Shown: positions 23,430-35,005 of the stretch, piece after piece
Numbering within the stretch: position 1 is the stretch's first letter
Layout of the letters: each line of letters starts with the position of its first letter
From: Pleurodeles waltl
Taxonomy: Eukaryota > Chordata > Amphibia > Caudata > Salamandridae
DNA: 64,000 bases
Reading direction: 5' to 3'
NCBI RefSeq assembly: GCF_031143425.1
Contig: NC_090438.1
Location: forward strand, 777,863,138-777,927,137
Position numbers and translations under genes: made by a program
Notes under the pieces: model-generated
What the model was told of the DNA's origin: nothing
Databases searched by the model: none
The model's input: the letters and a program-made list of their open reading frames with translations, nothing else

Positions 23430-24960
23430 GCAAAAAAAGGAGACATCGCCCCCAGTACTGCCAAACAGAAGGCCTGCCAAAAACACCTGACCACACAACA
23501 TGACATCAGTCCTCCAATCTCTTTTGCTTCTGCAGCTCAGTGTCACTGCCAGCTGACAGCTTTAACATGACACCAAAGAACGGTGCTGTCAAGAAAGTGG
23601 CCAATGAAAAGAAGAAGCTTTCTGCCACTGGCGTGCTGATTACAACCTTTTACGGGAGATGTATGCCTGGCACAGTGGCCTCTGGGGAGGAACCTGGGAG
23701 CAGCACTACCACATCAACGGCACTACCCCAACTTAAGCCCAGGACCATGTGTGTCAGCCAGACAACCACTGCAATCATGGTGACACAGATGAGCAGTGAC
23801 ACTGAATTGGATTTGTCCCTTCATGAAACAGAGCAAAGTGGACAGCAGCCACAGCCAGCAAATTAGATCTTCATGTAGCTGGAGCAGAACAGGACGTTAA
23901 GCTTCCTGTCAAGCAAGAACCTCCTCTTTTGAAATCATTGGCTCCCAGAACTCCATCAAGAAAAAGAAAGGGTACTCCACCATCTTCTCCAATCACCCTT
24001 TCTGATGATGATCATTTGGACACGGAGTGGACCCCGGCAGAGTGTAAGAGATGCCAGGAGATGCAAGGGAAAATGAAAGCTCCTGAAAGTCTTAGAATTA
24101 TGGGAGGGGTTGAGGGGTAGAATGACAATGAGCCAGTCATTGTTATGGAATCCGGCACAGAGGAGTCTGACGTTACCTCTCCTATTCAACCTCCTCTGAG
24201 GGATGCAGCACAGGTAGCACCATCAACTCCCATTTTTGTAAAGCCCCAGCTGAGAACTGCACCAACCCCTAGCTCAGTAGAAGTATACACTGCAGAGAAG
24301 CAATCAGCAACACACCCACCTACCTCCAGTACTTCTTCAGGCATTGACACTGGCCCACTAAGAAAGTACTCCTCCCTAGTTTGGTACTTTTTTTATGCCT
24401 AGCAAGCAGGAGAAAATTGCAGTATGCTCCATTTGCTACGTGAGTGTTCATTGAGGTAATCCTGGTTCACAATATGGTACTGGAGACCAAATAGTCTATT
24501 AGGAAAACATCATGCAATCCAGTGGGAGGAGCACCTTAAAAAAATTGCTGAATGTGGTTGTGGTGAGGGTGAGGAGAGCCGGGAAATCTCAGCTACAAGC
24601 CCTGTCATGGTGAGAGGTCATGAGGAAAAAGAGGGTGACATCTTTATGCAAAGCAGCCCTCTCGTCAGCAGTATGCCAGCATCACTGCCTCAGCGACCTC
24701 AAAATTGCACAAGGCTCAGAGTGAGGTGGAGACACCAAGGCATACAGTGACTGCCCCAAGATGGACATTGAGTCTACCACTTTCGACTTCTCGAAGTCGC
24801 CTGCGTGAGTGGCCCCAGAAAAGAAGAAAATCCAGGCTACCTCTATGGGATTGTTTAGGCAGGAGTAGCCCCTTGACTGCACCCACCAAATGGCCCATTT
24901 GTACAATGGGCAGCTGGCTAAAATGTTAGCGCTGAGGCTTTTAGAATTTGAGGGGGCCAT
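23430..24960 (+). pseudogene. hAT-type element, N-terminal region with BED zinc finger
   Basis: Plus-strand frames 23,540-23,866, 23,929-24,120 and 24,145-24,402 encode a Ser/Thr/Pro/Glu-rich leader. It is followed by RKYSSLVWYFF and, after a +1 shift at about 24,390, MPSKQEKIAVCSICYVSVH, then NPGSQYGTGD and GKHHAIQWEEHL. The order VWxFF, C-x2-C, GTG.., HH is that of a BED zinc finger, the DNA-binding module at the N-terminus of hAT transposases and of host ZBED proteins. Stops at cat-TGA and tat-TAG inside the finger show it is dead. A good splice-acceptor-like tract ends at about 23,427. The catalytic core of the same family follows at 26.76 kb. I read them as one broken element separated by a later insertion or an intron. 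Confidence 0.65.
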
Positions 24961-25156
24961 CTGTCAACATCAGGACAGTGCGTGCTCTACGGGCGCCAAA
25001 AAAGCAAAAAACCCAGTCTTTATGCATAATTCATGCATTGTGTTTATATCCAGTATGTTAACCTTTTGCATTGCAGAGTTTAACCTTGAAAAACACTATT
25101 AATGATGTTTGCAATAACTGTTCATTTGCAAGGTATTGCTGCAGGCTTACTGAGTG

Positions 25157-25480
25157 TGTTAGGGTGTGGTCCCTTTCTAGGACCTTCCAGAAGCGTTCCC
25201 TGCAGCATGACTGGGTGTGGTTTGTGGGCTGGGCCAGACTCTATATAAGGGAGCCAGCCCAGCTCCACGTGCTCACTATTCAGAGGTCCCTGTGCAGAGC
25301 AGCAGCAACTTCCTGAGCTCCTGAGTTGATGTTCCAGGCCTGCCCCTCATTATATTGCCTATATTGGTGATCCTTGAGCAGGGCGGTAAGGCGGAGGTCG
25401 GGCTGGGCCCCCGACCATGCCCGTTCTCAAAGACTTTCGAGTTTTGGGCCTAGTTGTGAAACTTTCAGAGTGCGGGATCG
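25157..25480 (+). promoter_or_regulatory. TATA-box promoter-like segment, possibly from an LTR
   Basis: TATATAAGG at 25,242-25,250 sits in a GC-rich setting (GGGTGTGGTTTGTGGGCTGGGCC upstream includes CACC-box-like words), and a C/A-rich start region follows about 30 bases downstream. The segment begins TGTGTTAGGGTGTGG. It leads straight into the 101-bp tandem array. I suspect an LTR promoter but cannot see paired ends. Confidence 0.4.
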
Positions 25481-26100
25481 TTTCATGGCATTTGCATACT
25501 TTTGTTCAAATCGGCAGAGTGCACGATTCATTTCCAGCATGTAAACCTTGACGATCAGATCGGCAGCAGTGTGCATGATCATTTCATGGTATTTGCATAT
25601 TCTTGTTCGAATCGGCAGTGTGCGCAATTAATTCCTAGCATGTAAACCTTGACATTCAGACCGGCAACAGTGTGTGTGATCATTTCATGGCATTTGCATA
25701 TTCTCGTTCGAATCGGCAGAGTGTGTGATTCATTCCCAGCATGTAAACCTTGACGATCAGATCGGCAGCAGTGTGCGCGATCATTTCATGGCATTTGCAT
25801 ATTCTTGTTCGAATCGGCAGTTTGCACGATTCATTCCTAGCATGTAAACCTTGACGTTCAGATCGGCAACAGTGTGCACAATCATTTCATGGCATTTGCA
25901 TATTCTTGTTTGAAACTGCAGTATGCACGATTCATTTCTCTCATGTAAACCTTGACATTCAGATCGGCAACAGTGTGCGCGATCATTTCATGGCATTTAC
26001 ATATTCTTGTTTGAATCGGCAACAGTGTGTGCAATTCAATCCTGGCATAAAGCGCTTGGCTCTTAGTTCAACAGTGTGCGCGATCATTTCATGGCATTGA
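25481..26100. repeat. 101-bp tandem repeat, about six to seven copies, octamer in each unit
   Basis: The word TTTCATGGCATTTGCAT begins at 25,481, 25,582, 25,683, 25,784, 25,885 and 25,986, and a last copy starts at 26,087. The period is 101 bp to the base. Each unit also holds GCATGTAAACCTTGAC and two related segments (AATCGGCAGAGTG, GATCGGCAACAGTG), so the monomer is itself an old duplication of about 50 bp. The octamer ATTTGCAT occurs in five units and is mutated to ATTTACAT in the sixth. Copies are very similar, so the array is young or homogenised. Confidence 0.9.
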
Positions 26101-26700
26101 AAACTTTGGTGTGTTTGTGTTTGTTGAGGGGCACACATTTATCCTGAGCTTTTGGATTTTCTGTGAAGATACTTAATTCAAAGTGCGACATTCTTTGTGC
26201 ATATTAATTCCCTAGTACAATTCCTGTTGTTATCAAGGAATGTTTCAGATAGCCTTTGTCCTCATGTAAAAATGCCATGTTTGTTCGGAAACATTATTCT
26301 AGAAGGTTCTTGTATTCTAGACAGTATGTGATATTTCATGAAAAGCTCATATGAAACATTGTATTAACCCATTTTTGATTTTTTCCAGCTACCTAGATTT
26401 CATGAGGTCTAGTTAAAGTCATTTCTTAGGTTATCCATGGTTACTGTATGAGAACTCTTAGGACCGTAGTCTATTGAAAGTCAATGTGATCATATCTTGA
26501 CATTGTGTTGTTTAACCTCTTGCTTCCTACAGGTCTCCTTCCCAGCTGTCCCCTACCTAATCCCCTTTTCCCCCACTTGGACTCTCTCAGGCTCTGTGGT
26601 ATTTCTATTGGAGCTTTGGAGCTGTGTAGTGGTGGACATGTTGGGAATGTGCGCAGGCCCCGAGGATCTGGTCTCCCTGACACCATCTGCCTGAAAATTG
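26101..26700. other. Unassigned stretch within the hAT region
   Basis: No frame of interest. A strong acceptor-like tract (TTGCTTCCTACAG) ends at about 26,531, followed by C/T-rich sequence. This could be an exon border of the hAT gene, but the downstream frames are broken. Confidence 0.35.
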
Positions 26701-26759
26701 GAAGGTTCCAAGTCAGACCTATTTTGCCAGAGTTGCTATTTCAGCACTCCATCATGATG

Positions 26760-27175
26760 TGATGCAATTAGTTGGATAAGCTTTGCAGCAAAGGGCTGTT
26801 CACACTATCCACCTGATGATGGTCATGTGGACCAGGTGTCAAGCCACTGATTACATGTGTATCACTTCGCTCTGGATCGCTTTTGCGGGGGTTAGGAAAC
26901 AGATATCTACAGGTTACTGCGCTGATGATACTTTTAAGGGTGTTTGGCGGAATGCAGCAGTTGCCATGTGCGCCATGGAGAAATCCCATACAGCTGCAAA
27001 CAACTTTGGATCAATTTAACAACAAGGTATTTGAATAGCTGTTACCTAGAGGTCTCAGAACTGGATTTTTTGCCACGGACAATGCCAGTAATGTAGTCCA
27101 GACCATGTCAGATGGTGGCTATTTCAGGTTGTGTTTGGCACATTTGATCAACCTGGTTGTGCAGGAGAAGACATA
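26760..27175 (+). pseudogene. hAT transposase catalytic core fragment
   Basis: Plus-strand pieces read HLMMVMWTRCQATDYMCITS, then GVRKQISTGYC and a later frame FATDNASNVVQTMSDGGYF followed by LCLAHLINLVVQEK. These match the hAT RNase-H-like core: the first Asp region (normally TTDxWxSxQATDYMC), the TDNASN block with the second acidic residue, and the CxAHxLNLxVQ block. Stops (TAG in FE-TAG-LLPR) and frame changes interrupt it. The core stops at 27,175 where the second hairpin element begins. It probably belongs with the BED finger at 24.4 kb. Confidence 0.78.
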
Positions 27176-27976
27176 GACCCTCATTACAACCCTGGTGAAC
27201 GGCGGTAAAATGGAGAACAGTACTACCAACAGGCTAGCAGTACTTTTCTCCATAATATGACACCTACCGCCACGGTTTTCATGGCTTCCTTACCACCACG
27301 AAATCCATGGCGGTAGGCACTATCAGTGACAGGAAATTCCTTTCCTGTCACTGATAGGGGTCTTCCCTGCCCCAGACCCGGTCTCACCCCCACTCCCTCC
27401 CCAGATCACCCCACGACATACACGCACCATCAAACACATGCATACACACACCCATACCCACATTCATCCACACATGCATACATCCATTCACACACACATC
27501 CACACACACTTACATACACACATGCACACACGCATGCACACAACACAACATACATGCACCCTCACATCCATACAAGTACACACAGACAACACGCATCACA
27601 CACCCGCATATACACACGCACAGAGATACACACACACACACACACACCCCACACACACACACAACACCCCCATCCCCCTCTCCTGTCGGAGCACCATACT
27701 TACCTGATGTCAGGGGGTCCTCTGGCAGGAGATGGGACGGGGCGCTGCTGCCAGCAGCAGCGTCTGCCAGCAGAACACCACCAGGCCATATCATGGGTCA
27801 TGATATGGTCTTCAGCGGTCTACTGGCGTGGCGCTGCTGCTGGCAGAAGCGCCACCTTACCGCCATCTGCCAGCATGGCCACAGCTGGATTTCCGCCATC
27901 CTTCTGATGGAAATACGGCTGCGGTAATAATACTGTGGACAGCTGGTAGCCGCGGTGACGGTTATCAAGTGTGTTA
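27176..27976. mobile_element. Hairpin-rich non-autonomous element, copy 2
   Basis: It starts GACCCTCATTACAACCCTGG, inserted in the hAT sequence. It has the same parts as the copy at 3.7 kb, in the same order: hairpin at about 27,266-27,316, perfect 16-bp stem at 27,321-27,356, CA-rich tract at 27,420-27,670, and a GC-rich half with an inverted pair at 27,742-27,762 / 27,832-27,852. The right tip lacks the GTAATGAGGGCC end of copy 1, so it is truncated or diverged and its border is approximate. Long His/Thr-rich frames (27,326-27,907) are microsatellite translation. Confidence 0.75.
27420..27670. repeat. CA-rich imperfect microsatellite inside element copy 2
   Basis: CACACA, CATACA and CATCCA words without a fixed period, ending in a purer CA run near 27,630-27,665. 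It is positioned exactly as in copy 1. Confidence 0.85.
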
Positions 27977-28210
27977 GCAGACCAACTTCTGGATGAACCA
28001 CCTGAGTTTGAGGATGAACTCTACTTCCCTCACTGAGTATTCCACCATTGCTCCAGTAGGTTATTGATGTATAAGTGTGCCAGTACCAATGCCAAATTCC
28101 AATGTGTTGCTTGCATCAACGAGGAGATACAATTTTGCACCTACCACCATGCTTGGATTGGAAGAGGTAACTATTAACTATTGCACCAATGAGTGATATA
28201 TTATTGAGTG
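27977..28210 (+). pseudogene. Possible hAT downstream fragment
   Basis: Immediately after the hairpin element the plus strand reads LADQLLDEPPEFEDELYFPH, then a stop and further short frames. The acidic segment and its position suggest the continuation of the hAT gene, but I see no diagnostic motif. Confidence 0.3.
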
Positions 28211-29360
28211 ATTGTGAGTGATGATTGATGATTTATGTGGTGACAGGCAGTGAGGGAGGTTGTTCAAATAATTAGCAAACTTGATTTTGATGATTTGCAA
28301 TGTTTGGGGCCTGATGGGTAATCATTTTTCCTGAGGGTGAATGGTCCTTTCAAACTTAGTGAAATTTACTTGAAGGGTCCACTCCATTTTTTCTTGTTAT
28401 TCAGAGACTAGACCAGTCACTTTAGTTAACAAACAGAAATCTACTATCCAAAAAAATGCTCAAATTCTGATTCTCTACTTGTTCGTTAACAGCAGTGCAC
28501 TACAGGTCTATCTTGCGTGGGTCGGGACTGGGACGGAATTGCTCTGAATAAGGAAGAGGATGGAAGGACTACTCCAACAACCAGAAGAAGGAAGTTATTG
28601 ACTTCAAAGGGAAACCATGATGATGACTCTGAGGCCTAGTACTCAGCTTTGTGGACTAGAAACCAGTGCAGTCTTTTGAAAAATGCTGTTGAGTTTGTGT
28701 GCTGCATTGCTGGCTCAAATGTGAAATCCTCTTATGTTCTTGCTCTGTCTCTGAGTCTTCTTGGTACACTCCTGACTCCTCATGAAGCTTACCTTCCTCC
28801 TGCCCTTCTCCATGACTCTACAATACAGTTTCTGTTTTTCAATTCACAGACTTTCTCCTCTCTTGCACGAACAAAAAGTGAAATCTCAGCACTCCTGCTT
28901 GCCTACTGGACAGGTTCAGCCTGGCACCCAAGATTGACAGACATTCTGAGATGATTGCAGATGCACCGCCCACTTTGGCAAAACAGTATAATTTTTCTTT
29001 TAACAATCATAATTGTTTTAGAACTGGGTGGGTTCTCTTCACTCCTACTTTATTTGTATTTTTCAAAGCTAGATGACAGAACATTTAGATATATACTACC
29101 TTGGGTCTCTGGGGCTGAAGGACTGTTTGCAATGCATTTAACTGAACTGTGTCATACTCATTCCTTCATTTCCTTCCACAACAGATTGGTGATGGTGTGC
29201 TGGTCAGCACCCTGATGAATATTGCTGTTGTGTAGTGTTTGTCTTTGTCACACCTTTCCCCAAATCTCCTTTCTCATCCATTCATCGAACCCCTAACCCT
29301 CTTCCCCTGGGTTGTGTGATTTATTGAGGTGACCATTTTACACCATAAATAGATCACACA
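28211..29360. other. Unassigned stretch
   Basis: Frames 28,649-28,954 and 28,955-29,215 (plus) are open for about 100 and 86 residues but show no family features. They might be further decayed transposon coding sequence. Confidence 0.35.
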
Positions 29361-29363
29361 GTA

Positions 29364-29838
29364 GGGCCCAGAATTAAGAGGGCCTAGCGCCTCCTTGCTC
29401 CAAACTAGCATCATCGAAGCCAAAATCACGGTGCCATATTTACAAGTTGGCGCAATGCATGTATTGTGCCACTTTGTAACCCCTTGCACCACATTATGCC
29501 TGCACCAGGCATAATGTATGCAAGTGGGCGTGTCCCCATTAGGGGGGCTGAAAAAAAGGCACAAAGAAATCTAAAAGAGTCAGAGCAGGCATTAAAAGGG
29601 GACATGCCATTGTTTTCAATGGTTCCCTATGTACTGTTCAGGGTTAGCGCCAAAACGTTGGCACTAACCCTGAACATCAATAGCATCATAAATTCTAACG
29701 CTATTGCCCCCTACCCTGTGCCATGGTGTGCCGTATTTTAAATACGACGCACTCATGGTGGCAGTTGGAGGGCGCAAGGGGCTGCAAGAAAAGTGGCGCT
29801 CTATGTAATGTAGCGCCACTTTTCTTAAATCTGGCCCT
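29364..29838. mobile_element. MITE of about 475 bp
   Basis: The ends GGGCCCAGAATTAAGA and TCTTAAATCTGGCCC form imperfect inverted repeats. A central hairpin (GTTCAGGGTTAGCGCCAA / TTGGCACTAACCCTGAAC, 29,637-29,676) has 18-bp arms with one mismatch. The sub-terminal word GCGCAAGGGGCT also occurs in the MITE at 47,729, so the two belong to related families. I cannot see an exact target duplication. Confidence 0.65.
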
Positions 29839-29839
29839 T

Positions 29840-30860
29840 GGTGGGGCAGATGTGATGAAAGCAACACCAACTCACTGTGGAACCTTCTATTACCTGGGCA
29901 ATAGCTCCATTTACCCACCCATGCTTCATTCATCAGCATCGTCATTCAGGCCTTGTGTTGTGCTGCGTAAACACTTAACCTCGTCCACTCCACTCCTAAC
30001 TCTGAGTCCACTTCTTCTGGCTCGATGCTTTCATACGTTTACTTTTAATTAAATACTAGCTCCCCATCGCTCAGAAGAAGTGTCTGTTGCTAGTTATTGT
30101 TATCATATCAGGTCTTCTTTTTTTTGTGTCATGGTGGTAGTCTAGTCTCAATCTTTATAAAGTTATGATATAAATAATATAACCCCCTAACTCTGTGTTT
30201 TCTTTCAATCTAGTTGCCTGTGATGGATAATCCTTTGATTAATTCTACAGTCGGAGTTCACCTATTTGGGAATGGAACCTTGCTTGTGAGGTCTTCCCTG
30301 TTAGAGCGCTAGCCTGCTACTACCACTGCCACCATAAGATGGTACCTTGGGAAACCCTGCAGTAAGAAGACTGAGAAAGGTAGCAGCCCTTGCTTCATCT
30401 TTTCAGGTAAGAGAACTATGTAGTGAAGTAAAATAGTTTAGTTAGTAACTAACTTCTACTAAAGATGTTGTTTGTGTGTATCTAGGTTGTTGTAGGCAAT
30501 GGAAATCACCCTTTAGTGGTCAATATAGGTACGGAGGGTAATAGGACAAGGGTATAACTAAGTGGCATACACTTCTAAGCAGATTTAAAAACAGGCTACG
30601 CTTGAAGACAGCAGTGGAAGAAAAACACCAAAATAAAGATATGAGGCATGAAGTATAATAAATGATTCCCCTTTTAATTTTTGACAGTGATAAAACCTAC
30701 CCTTTCCACTCCCTAGACAAATCACCCCACCCACAGCTAATGTCCAAATAAATCTTAAGTGTCCAAACTACTAGTCCAAAATCCAACCCTGGCCTCAACT
30801 TCCTTTCCTACCCTCTCCACCCACAACAAATGTCCCTCCCACCAAAACAAAAATGTAAAA
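29840..30860. other. Unassigned stretch
   Basis: No gene or repeat recognised. Confidence 0.45.
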
Positions 30861-30865
30861 AAGGG

Positions 30866-31243
30866 TTAAAAGAGGGCATTCTCCACGTGGGTCTGGAGAT
30901 CGTCGAGGGTTCCTTCTATGTGTGCCACCCTGTGGTCCAGGTGCTTTAGATGTTGTAGTATGCAGTGCTGGAATATGTGGTCTGAGCCGGAGTAGGGGCA
31001 GCAGTGGTCCGACATGGACAGGCAGCGGTCAGTTGAGGCGGCATGGTCGGTGTTGTTGCCGCTAGGAAGCTGGAGCTGCTGGTGGTTGAATGGAGGAGCT
31101 GGGACCCGCAGGCAAGGCACCTGCCTCATCCTCCTCCTCCTGCAGAGCCAACAGCTTCTGGGACTCCGAACAGATGGCCTACAGCCTCTGCTGCTGCAAC
31201 TGGGCTGCTATCTTCTGGTGTGTAGGTGGTTCACCAGGAATAG
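30866..31243 (-). pseudogene. Last exon of an unrecognised, decayed gene (transposon accessory type?)
   Basis: On the minus strand an acceptor-like tract (TTTCTTGCTATAG) ends just above 31,243. The exon reads TIPGEPPTHQKIAAQLQQQR, a TAG, AICSESQKLLALQEEEDEAG and PAGPSSSIQPPAAPAS. A shifted frame ends in HLKHLDHRVAHIEGTLDDLQ and a stop at 30,866. A Gln-rich and acidic helical stretch, a Pro/Ser linker and a short C-terminal helix resemble the tails of Harbinger Myb-type accessory proteins, but there is no diagnostic domain. Two in-frame stops and a frame change show decay. It reads in phase with the candidate exon at 33,170-33,234. Confidence 0.35.
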
Positions 31244-31249
31244 CTATAG

Positions 31250-32030
31250 CAAGAAAGAAAAAAAAGACACATTGTATAGAGTTCTCTGTGCAAACACTTG
31301 TTTACAATTAGAGTGGCACAGTAGCAGTACATTGCTTTTCCCCTAGGGCCACTGGAATTTCATGTGGCTGATTACGAGTCGCAGGACCATTTTCTTGCTA
31401 ACGTGTGCCTTACTGTAGTTGACGAATGTCAAAAGGGAAAAATTTGAACAGGCATGAATCCGCTACGGAAGCCATGAAATATAAACCACTTGTCCAGAAA
31501 AATATGGTGCATGCCAAAAAGGGAATTTTCAATTGTGTTGGCTGGCTGGGACAGAACTTAGGAAAGAATAAAGGACTGAAGTACTAGGAGGTGACTCAGT
31601 GGTCACTGGGAGGAGAGGGAATACACCTTGTTTTTGGCTTGCACTGCATTGAAAACTTTGCAAATGGTGCGTTAATTGAAACAGATGCACATTGCCCAGA
31701 CAGCACTATTGTACTGCTGAATTGAACCATGCTGCAGTTAGGTCATGGCATGGGTGACTAAATGCCATGGGCATGGAGGTGATAAATCATGATGGGGAAG
31801 GATACATATCTGACTCGCTTAGGAAATACAGTGAGTTAAGGGAGTAGAAAGAGAAGTAAAATACCCCTCACTATGAATCAAAGCTTTGATAACCAAGCAA
31901 AGTAGATAAACAGGTCCCTCTCCAGAAGAGCTTCCTTATTTCTTCATCCGAGTAATTATCTTTTCATCCTTTCATTGTTCTATTTACCCCATTGATACTC
32001 ACCATTCAAGCTTTATATTCTCTCATCCAG
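31250..32030. other. Unassigned stretch (intron of the candidate gene?)
   Basis: No feature recognised. It would be intronic if the two candidate exons at 30.9-31.2 and 33.2 kb belong together. Confidence 0.35.
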
Positions 32031-32345
32031 GCTTTCACCATTCCAATCATGCATCCATAAATCCACCCATCCATCCATGCATTCACCTATCCACCCTTTC
32101 AATCATCCTTTCACCCATCCATCCATTCTCCCATGCATCGTTACCCATTCACCCATCTTTTAACCCACCCGAGCATCCTTTTATCTATCTACCCTTCATC
32201 CACCAGGCATCCTTTCACCCATATACCCTTTCATCCATCCTTTCACCCACCTTGCATTTCCTATCACCCACCTATGGATCATTTCTCCTACCCACACATC
32301 CTTTCACTCATATAGCATTTCACCCAATCTTTCTTTTAACTGTCC
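32030..32345. repeat. CATCCA/CACCCATC-rich simple repeat
   Basis: Imperfect run of CATCCATC, TTCACCC and CATCCTTTCACCC words with no fixed phase. The small plus-strand frame over it is an artefact. Confidence 0.85.
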
Positions 32346-33169
32346 ATCCTTCTTTCCCTTTTCCATCAGCCTATCATTTGTAGAGTTCATTATGAGCTTT
32401 CGTCTGTTGAGTTGCAAATAATCGCAATGGATCACTGCAGTTCTATCTTCTTCTATCATTCACTTTAGAAATTTTGTTGGTCAACTATGTTAGAAAAGCC
32501 AGGTAGTCAAGTCAAGCCAACCGCAAATTTTTCATAATGGCGCATCGGAGCTAAGTCACTGAAGCGCAATGAAGGGGTGGAACACATGGTCAATCAAGGA
32601 CATATGGTGAGGTCTTAGTTGGCAAATGCAATGGAACCATTCTCATACTACTTTCCAGCCATGCTGTACTGTCATTGTAACTGTTGGTATGGTATACTAC
32701 TGTATAAATGAATGATACATACATCACAACATTGGGGAGAGGGGTGGTACTCTCTCAATTTACTGTTTGAGCATGAGCAAGGAAAAGAAACCCTCCTCAA
32801 CAAACATGCTTAGAATAGCTTACTTGGGCAGGAAATCTTCATGGCAGAGTACATGTCCTAAAATCTATTCTCTTAGTCTTACAGTACCAGTCAACAAGAT
32901 ATATGGGGAGAGGGAAAGCTTACTAACAAAGTAGAAGAAAGCTACAGACTAGTACAGGCAAGAAGAAGTCAGCTACAGAAACATTAAATATAGAACAAAA
33001 AACAGGGTAATACAGGGATAACAAGAATCTAACAAACCTTAGTTAGAACGAAGATGGGTAGGAATAAAAAGGGAGTCAGGCACAGTAAAAAAAGAAAAGA
33101 TTATTCTAAATGGGGGAGGTAAAAGTTAGGGAAATAATAATAATATAACAGGATGACTTACTGGGGCCG

Positions 33170-33234
33170 GCAGATCTGCTAGCTGCCTCACTTGTGGTGG
33201 CACCCCCGCATCCCCGACCCACCTCCAAAGCTAA
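33170..33234 (-). pseudogene. Candidate internal exon, phase-compatible with the exon at 31.2 kb
   Basis: On the minus strand, TTTTTTAG precedes CTTTGGAGG, and GGCCCCA precedes GTAAGTCATCC, giving an acceptor and a consensus donor. One frame is open and reads LEVGRGCGGATTSEAASRSAGP, ending one base into a codon. The exon starting at 31,243 supplies the other two bases (giving Thr) and continues open for 20 codons. The upstream part of the gene is unclear. A candidate exon near 33,838-34,060 reads QQQFMHRWADTLDCEQELLN but does not join in phase as it stands. Confidence 0.3.
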
Positions 33235-34739
33235 AAAACATATAATATATGTAAATAGTTAGTGGTACAGTTATTCTTCCAAAAATATTTTGACAGGCAA
33301 AGGCAAACACAATAACACTGTACTTTTTTCGAAATCAGATCGCCTATATAGTACTAGTATCAAGTTGACTTATCAATTTCCAAACCTAAGCTTCCAAATG
33401 TCCTAAACCTAAACTACATTTGGAACTACTAGAGAATTGCAAATAATGATCTTTGCTTCTCAACCACCTTTGATGGGCCAACTCAGTCTCCCTTTTAAAT
33501 GCATAGATGCTTACTACACATCACTGAGAGATTGTGATTGAGACTGTATGAGCTACATAAAGAAAGGCACATAGAACACTAACTCACTGATATTCCTTAC
33601 CACTACTACCACTATCTTAGTTACAGGACTGAGGAGTCTGCATGGCTTCCTAAATAATCAGCCCAAGCCCGGGCCTACGAGTACGATTAGGTTGCGCTGA
33701 GCACCTGGCTACCTCAAACTGGATCACAAAATAGTCATCGTAAGGTAATTTTAACTTACCTCTGAGGGTGAGAAGCATGCTATTTGAAAAAATAGCATTG
33801 TAGAACACCCATAACGAATAGATAATTACTTATCGAGTCCCAACACCTCAATGACCAGCAGGTTGAGCAGTTCCTGCTCACAGTCCAGTGTGTCTGCCCA
33901 GCGGTGCATGAATTGCTGCTGGGTGCGCTGGGCTCCATTGTGCTAACGGACACACCGGCACACCCTCCCCCACAGCAGTTGATGATCCCATATGGGGCAA
34001 CCACGCCCAGGCTGATAGCCTACTGCCGGCATGGTGGGGAGGTGGCTTTGCACAAAACACACAAGTCCTGCCACCTCAGCCTCAGCCTGGGGTGGGCTGC
34101 ACCTTTTGGCAGTGACATGACCTCAAGGTGTGTGGTTAGCAGTCGTACTGGCACCGCCACTTACTCTTCTGCCTTGCTTTGCCATGGCGCTGGATCTAAA
34201 AAAAAGGCAGAAATATGAGAAGGAAGGACGAAAGGAAAAACTAAAGAGGTAAAGGGAAAACCAAAAAAGTACCAAAAGTCATGACAAACACAAAAAAAGA
34301 CAAAACATAAAATACACAAAGACACACACTGATACAATAAAGCGAACTGAGGGGTAAATGAATTATATAGGGGAGATTTAAAAAGATTAAGGGTGGATTC
34401 AAAACAGGGTCCAGCAAAATGTACAAAAATAGAAGAGAACAAAATAAACTGAGTGGTGTTGTTCATGCTCTGTTTTCAGCATGAGAACATGTATTGCACT
34501 CCTAAACTTAAAAAAAACATACTACGAATGGGTGTGCTGAGCAGCTCTTCCCGCTGGTGGAATTCCGTGGAAGCTCATGGAGTTTTTGGCCCGCTTTTTG
34601 GAATCCCGCACAGCAAAACTCTGGGAGCCCTGCCCAGGTCTACCTTTTACAGGAAATCAGACACAACAGCATCGCTAATTTGGCAGACAATTCTTTCTGA
34701 GAGATACTTATTATCCTGCCAAGTTAAAAAAAAGCATAG

Positions 34740-34990
34740 TACAATATTGACGTCCCACATTGCTGAATATTGCGGTTCCAGGGGTTTCGATAGTCAGGTC
34801 CCTTTCATCATCTTGCAAATCCAGGGGATGACGTGCCAAAATAGCTGAGCTGAAAGAATTCACTGTGCACTATGTGAGCCTAGCCTGTGCCAGCTCTGCC
34901 AAGAAATTCAGGATATCTGCAACTTCTGCCCTTTGCAATCCACATGTCTCTCCAAACACCAATGATTCCATCTGTTTCATGCGAAGGGAT
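34740..34990 (-). pseudogene. DIRS tyrosine recombinase, N-terminal fragment
   Basis: The minus strand reads EVADILNFLAELAQARLT, a stop, then TVNSFSSAILARHPLDLQD. This is the SAM-like N-terminal domain pattern of DIRS recombinases (LxFLxxL, then TxNxxxSAI). The catalytic half is not seen downstream, where the sequence becomes unrecognisable below about 34,740. It follows the RNase H region of the same element. Confidence 0.6.
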
Positions 34991-35005
34991 GCCTCTTGAT
35001 GATTC

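Noticed and set aside
25481..26100. CRISPR-like regular repeats
   Set aside because: The spacing is exactly 101 bp because whole units are repeated. There are no unique spacers, and the setting is vertebrate.
27326..27907. 193-residue His/Thr/Pro-rich plus-strand frame
   Set aside because: It covers hairpins and the CA tract of the non-autonomous element, and no part is conserved as protein in copy 1.
33780..34060. First exon of the candidate gene at 30.9-33.2 kb
   Set aside because: A plausible frame exists (MHRWADTLDCEQELLNLL), but its donor is poor and the phase does not fit the next candidate exon without an indel.
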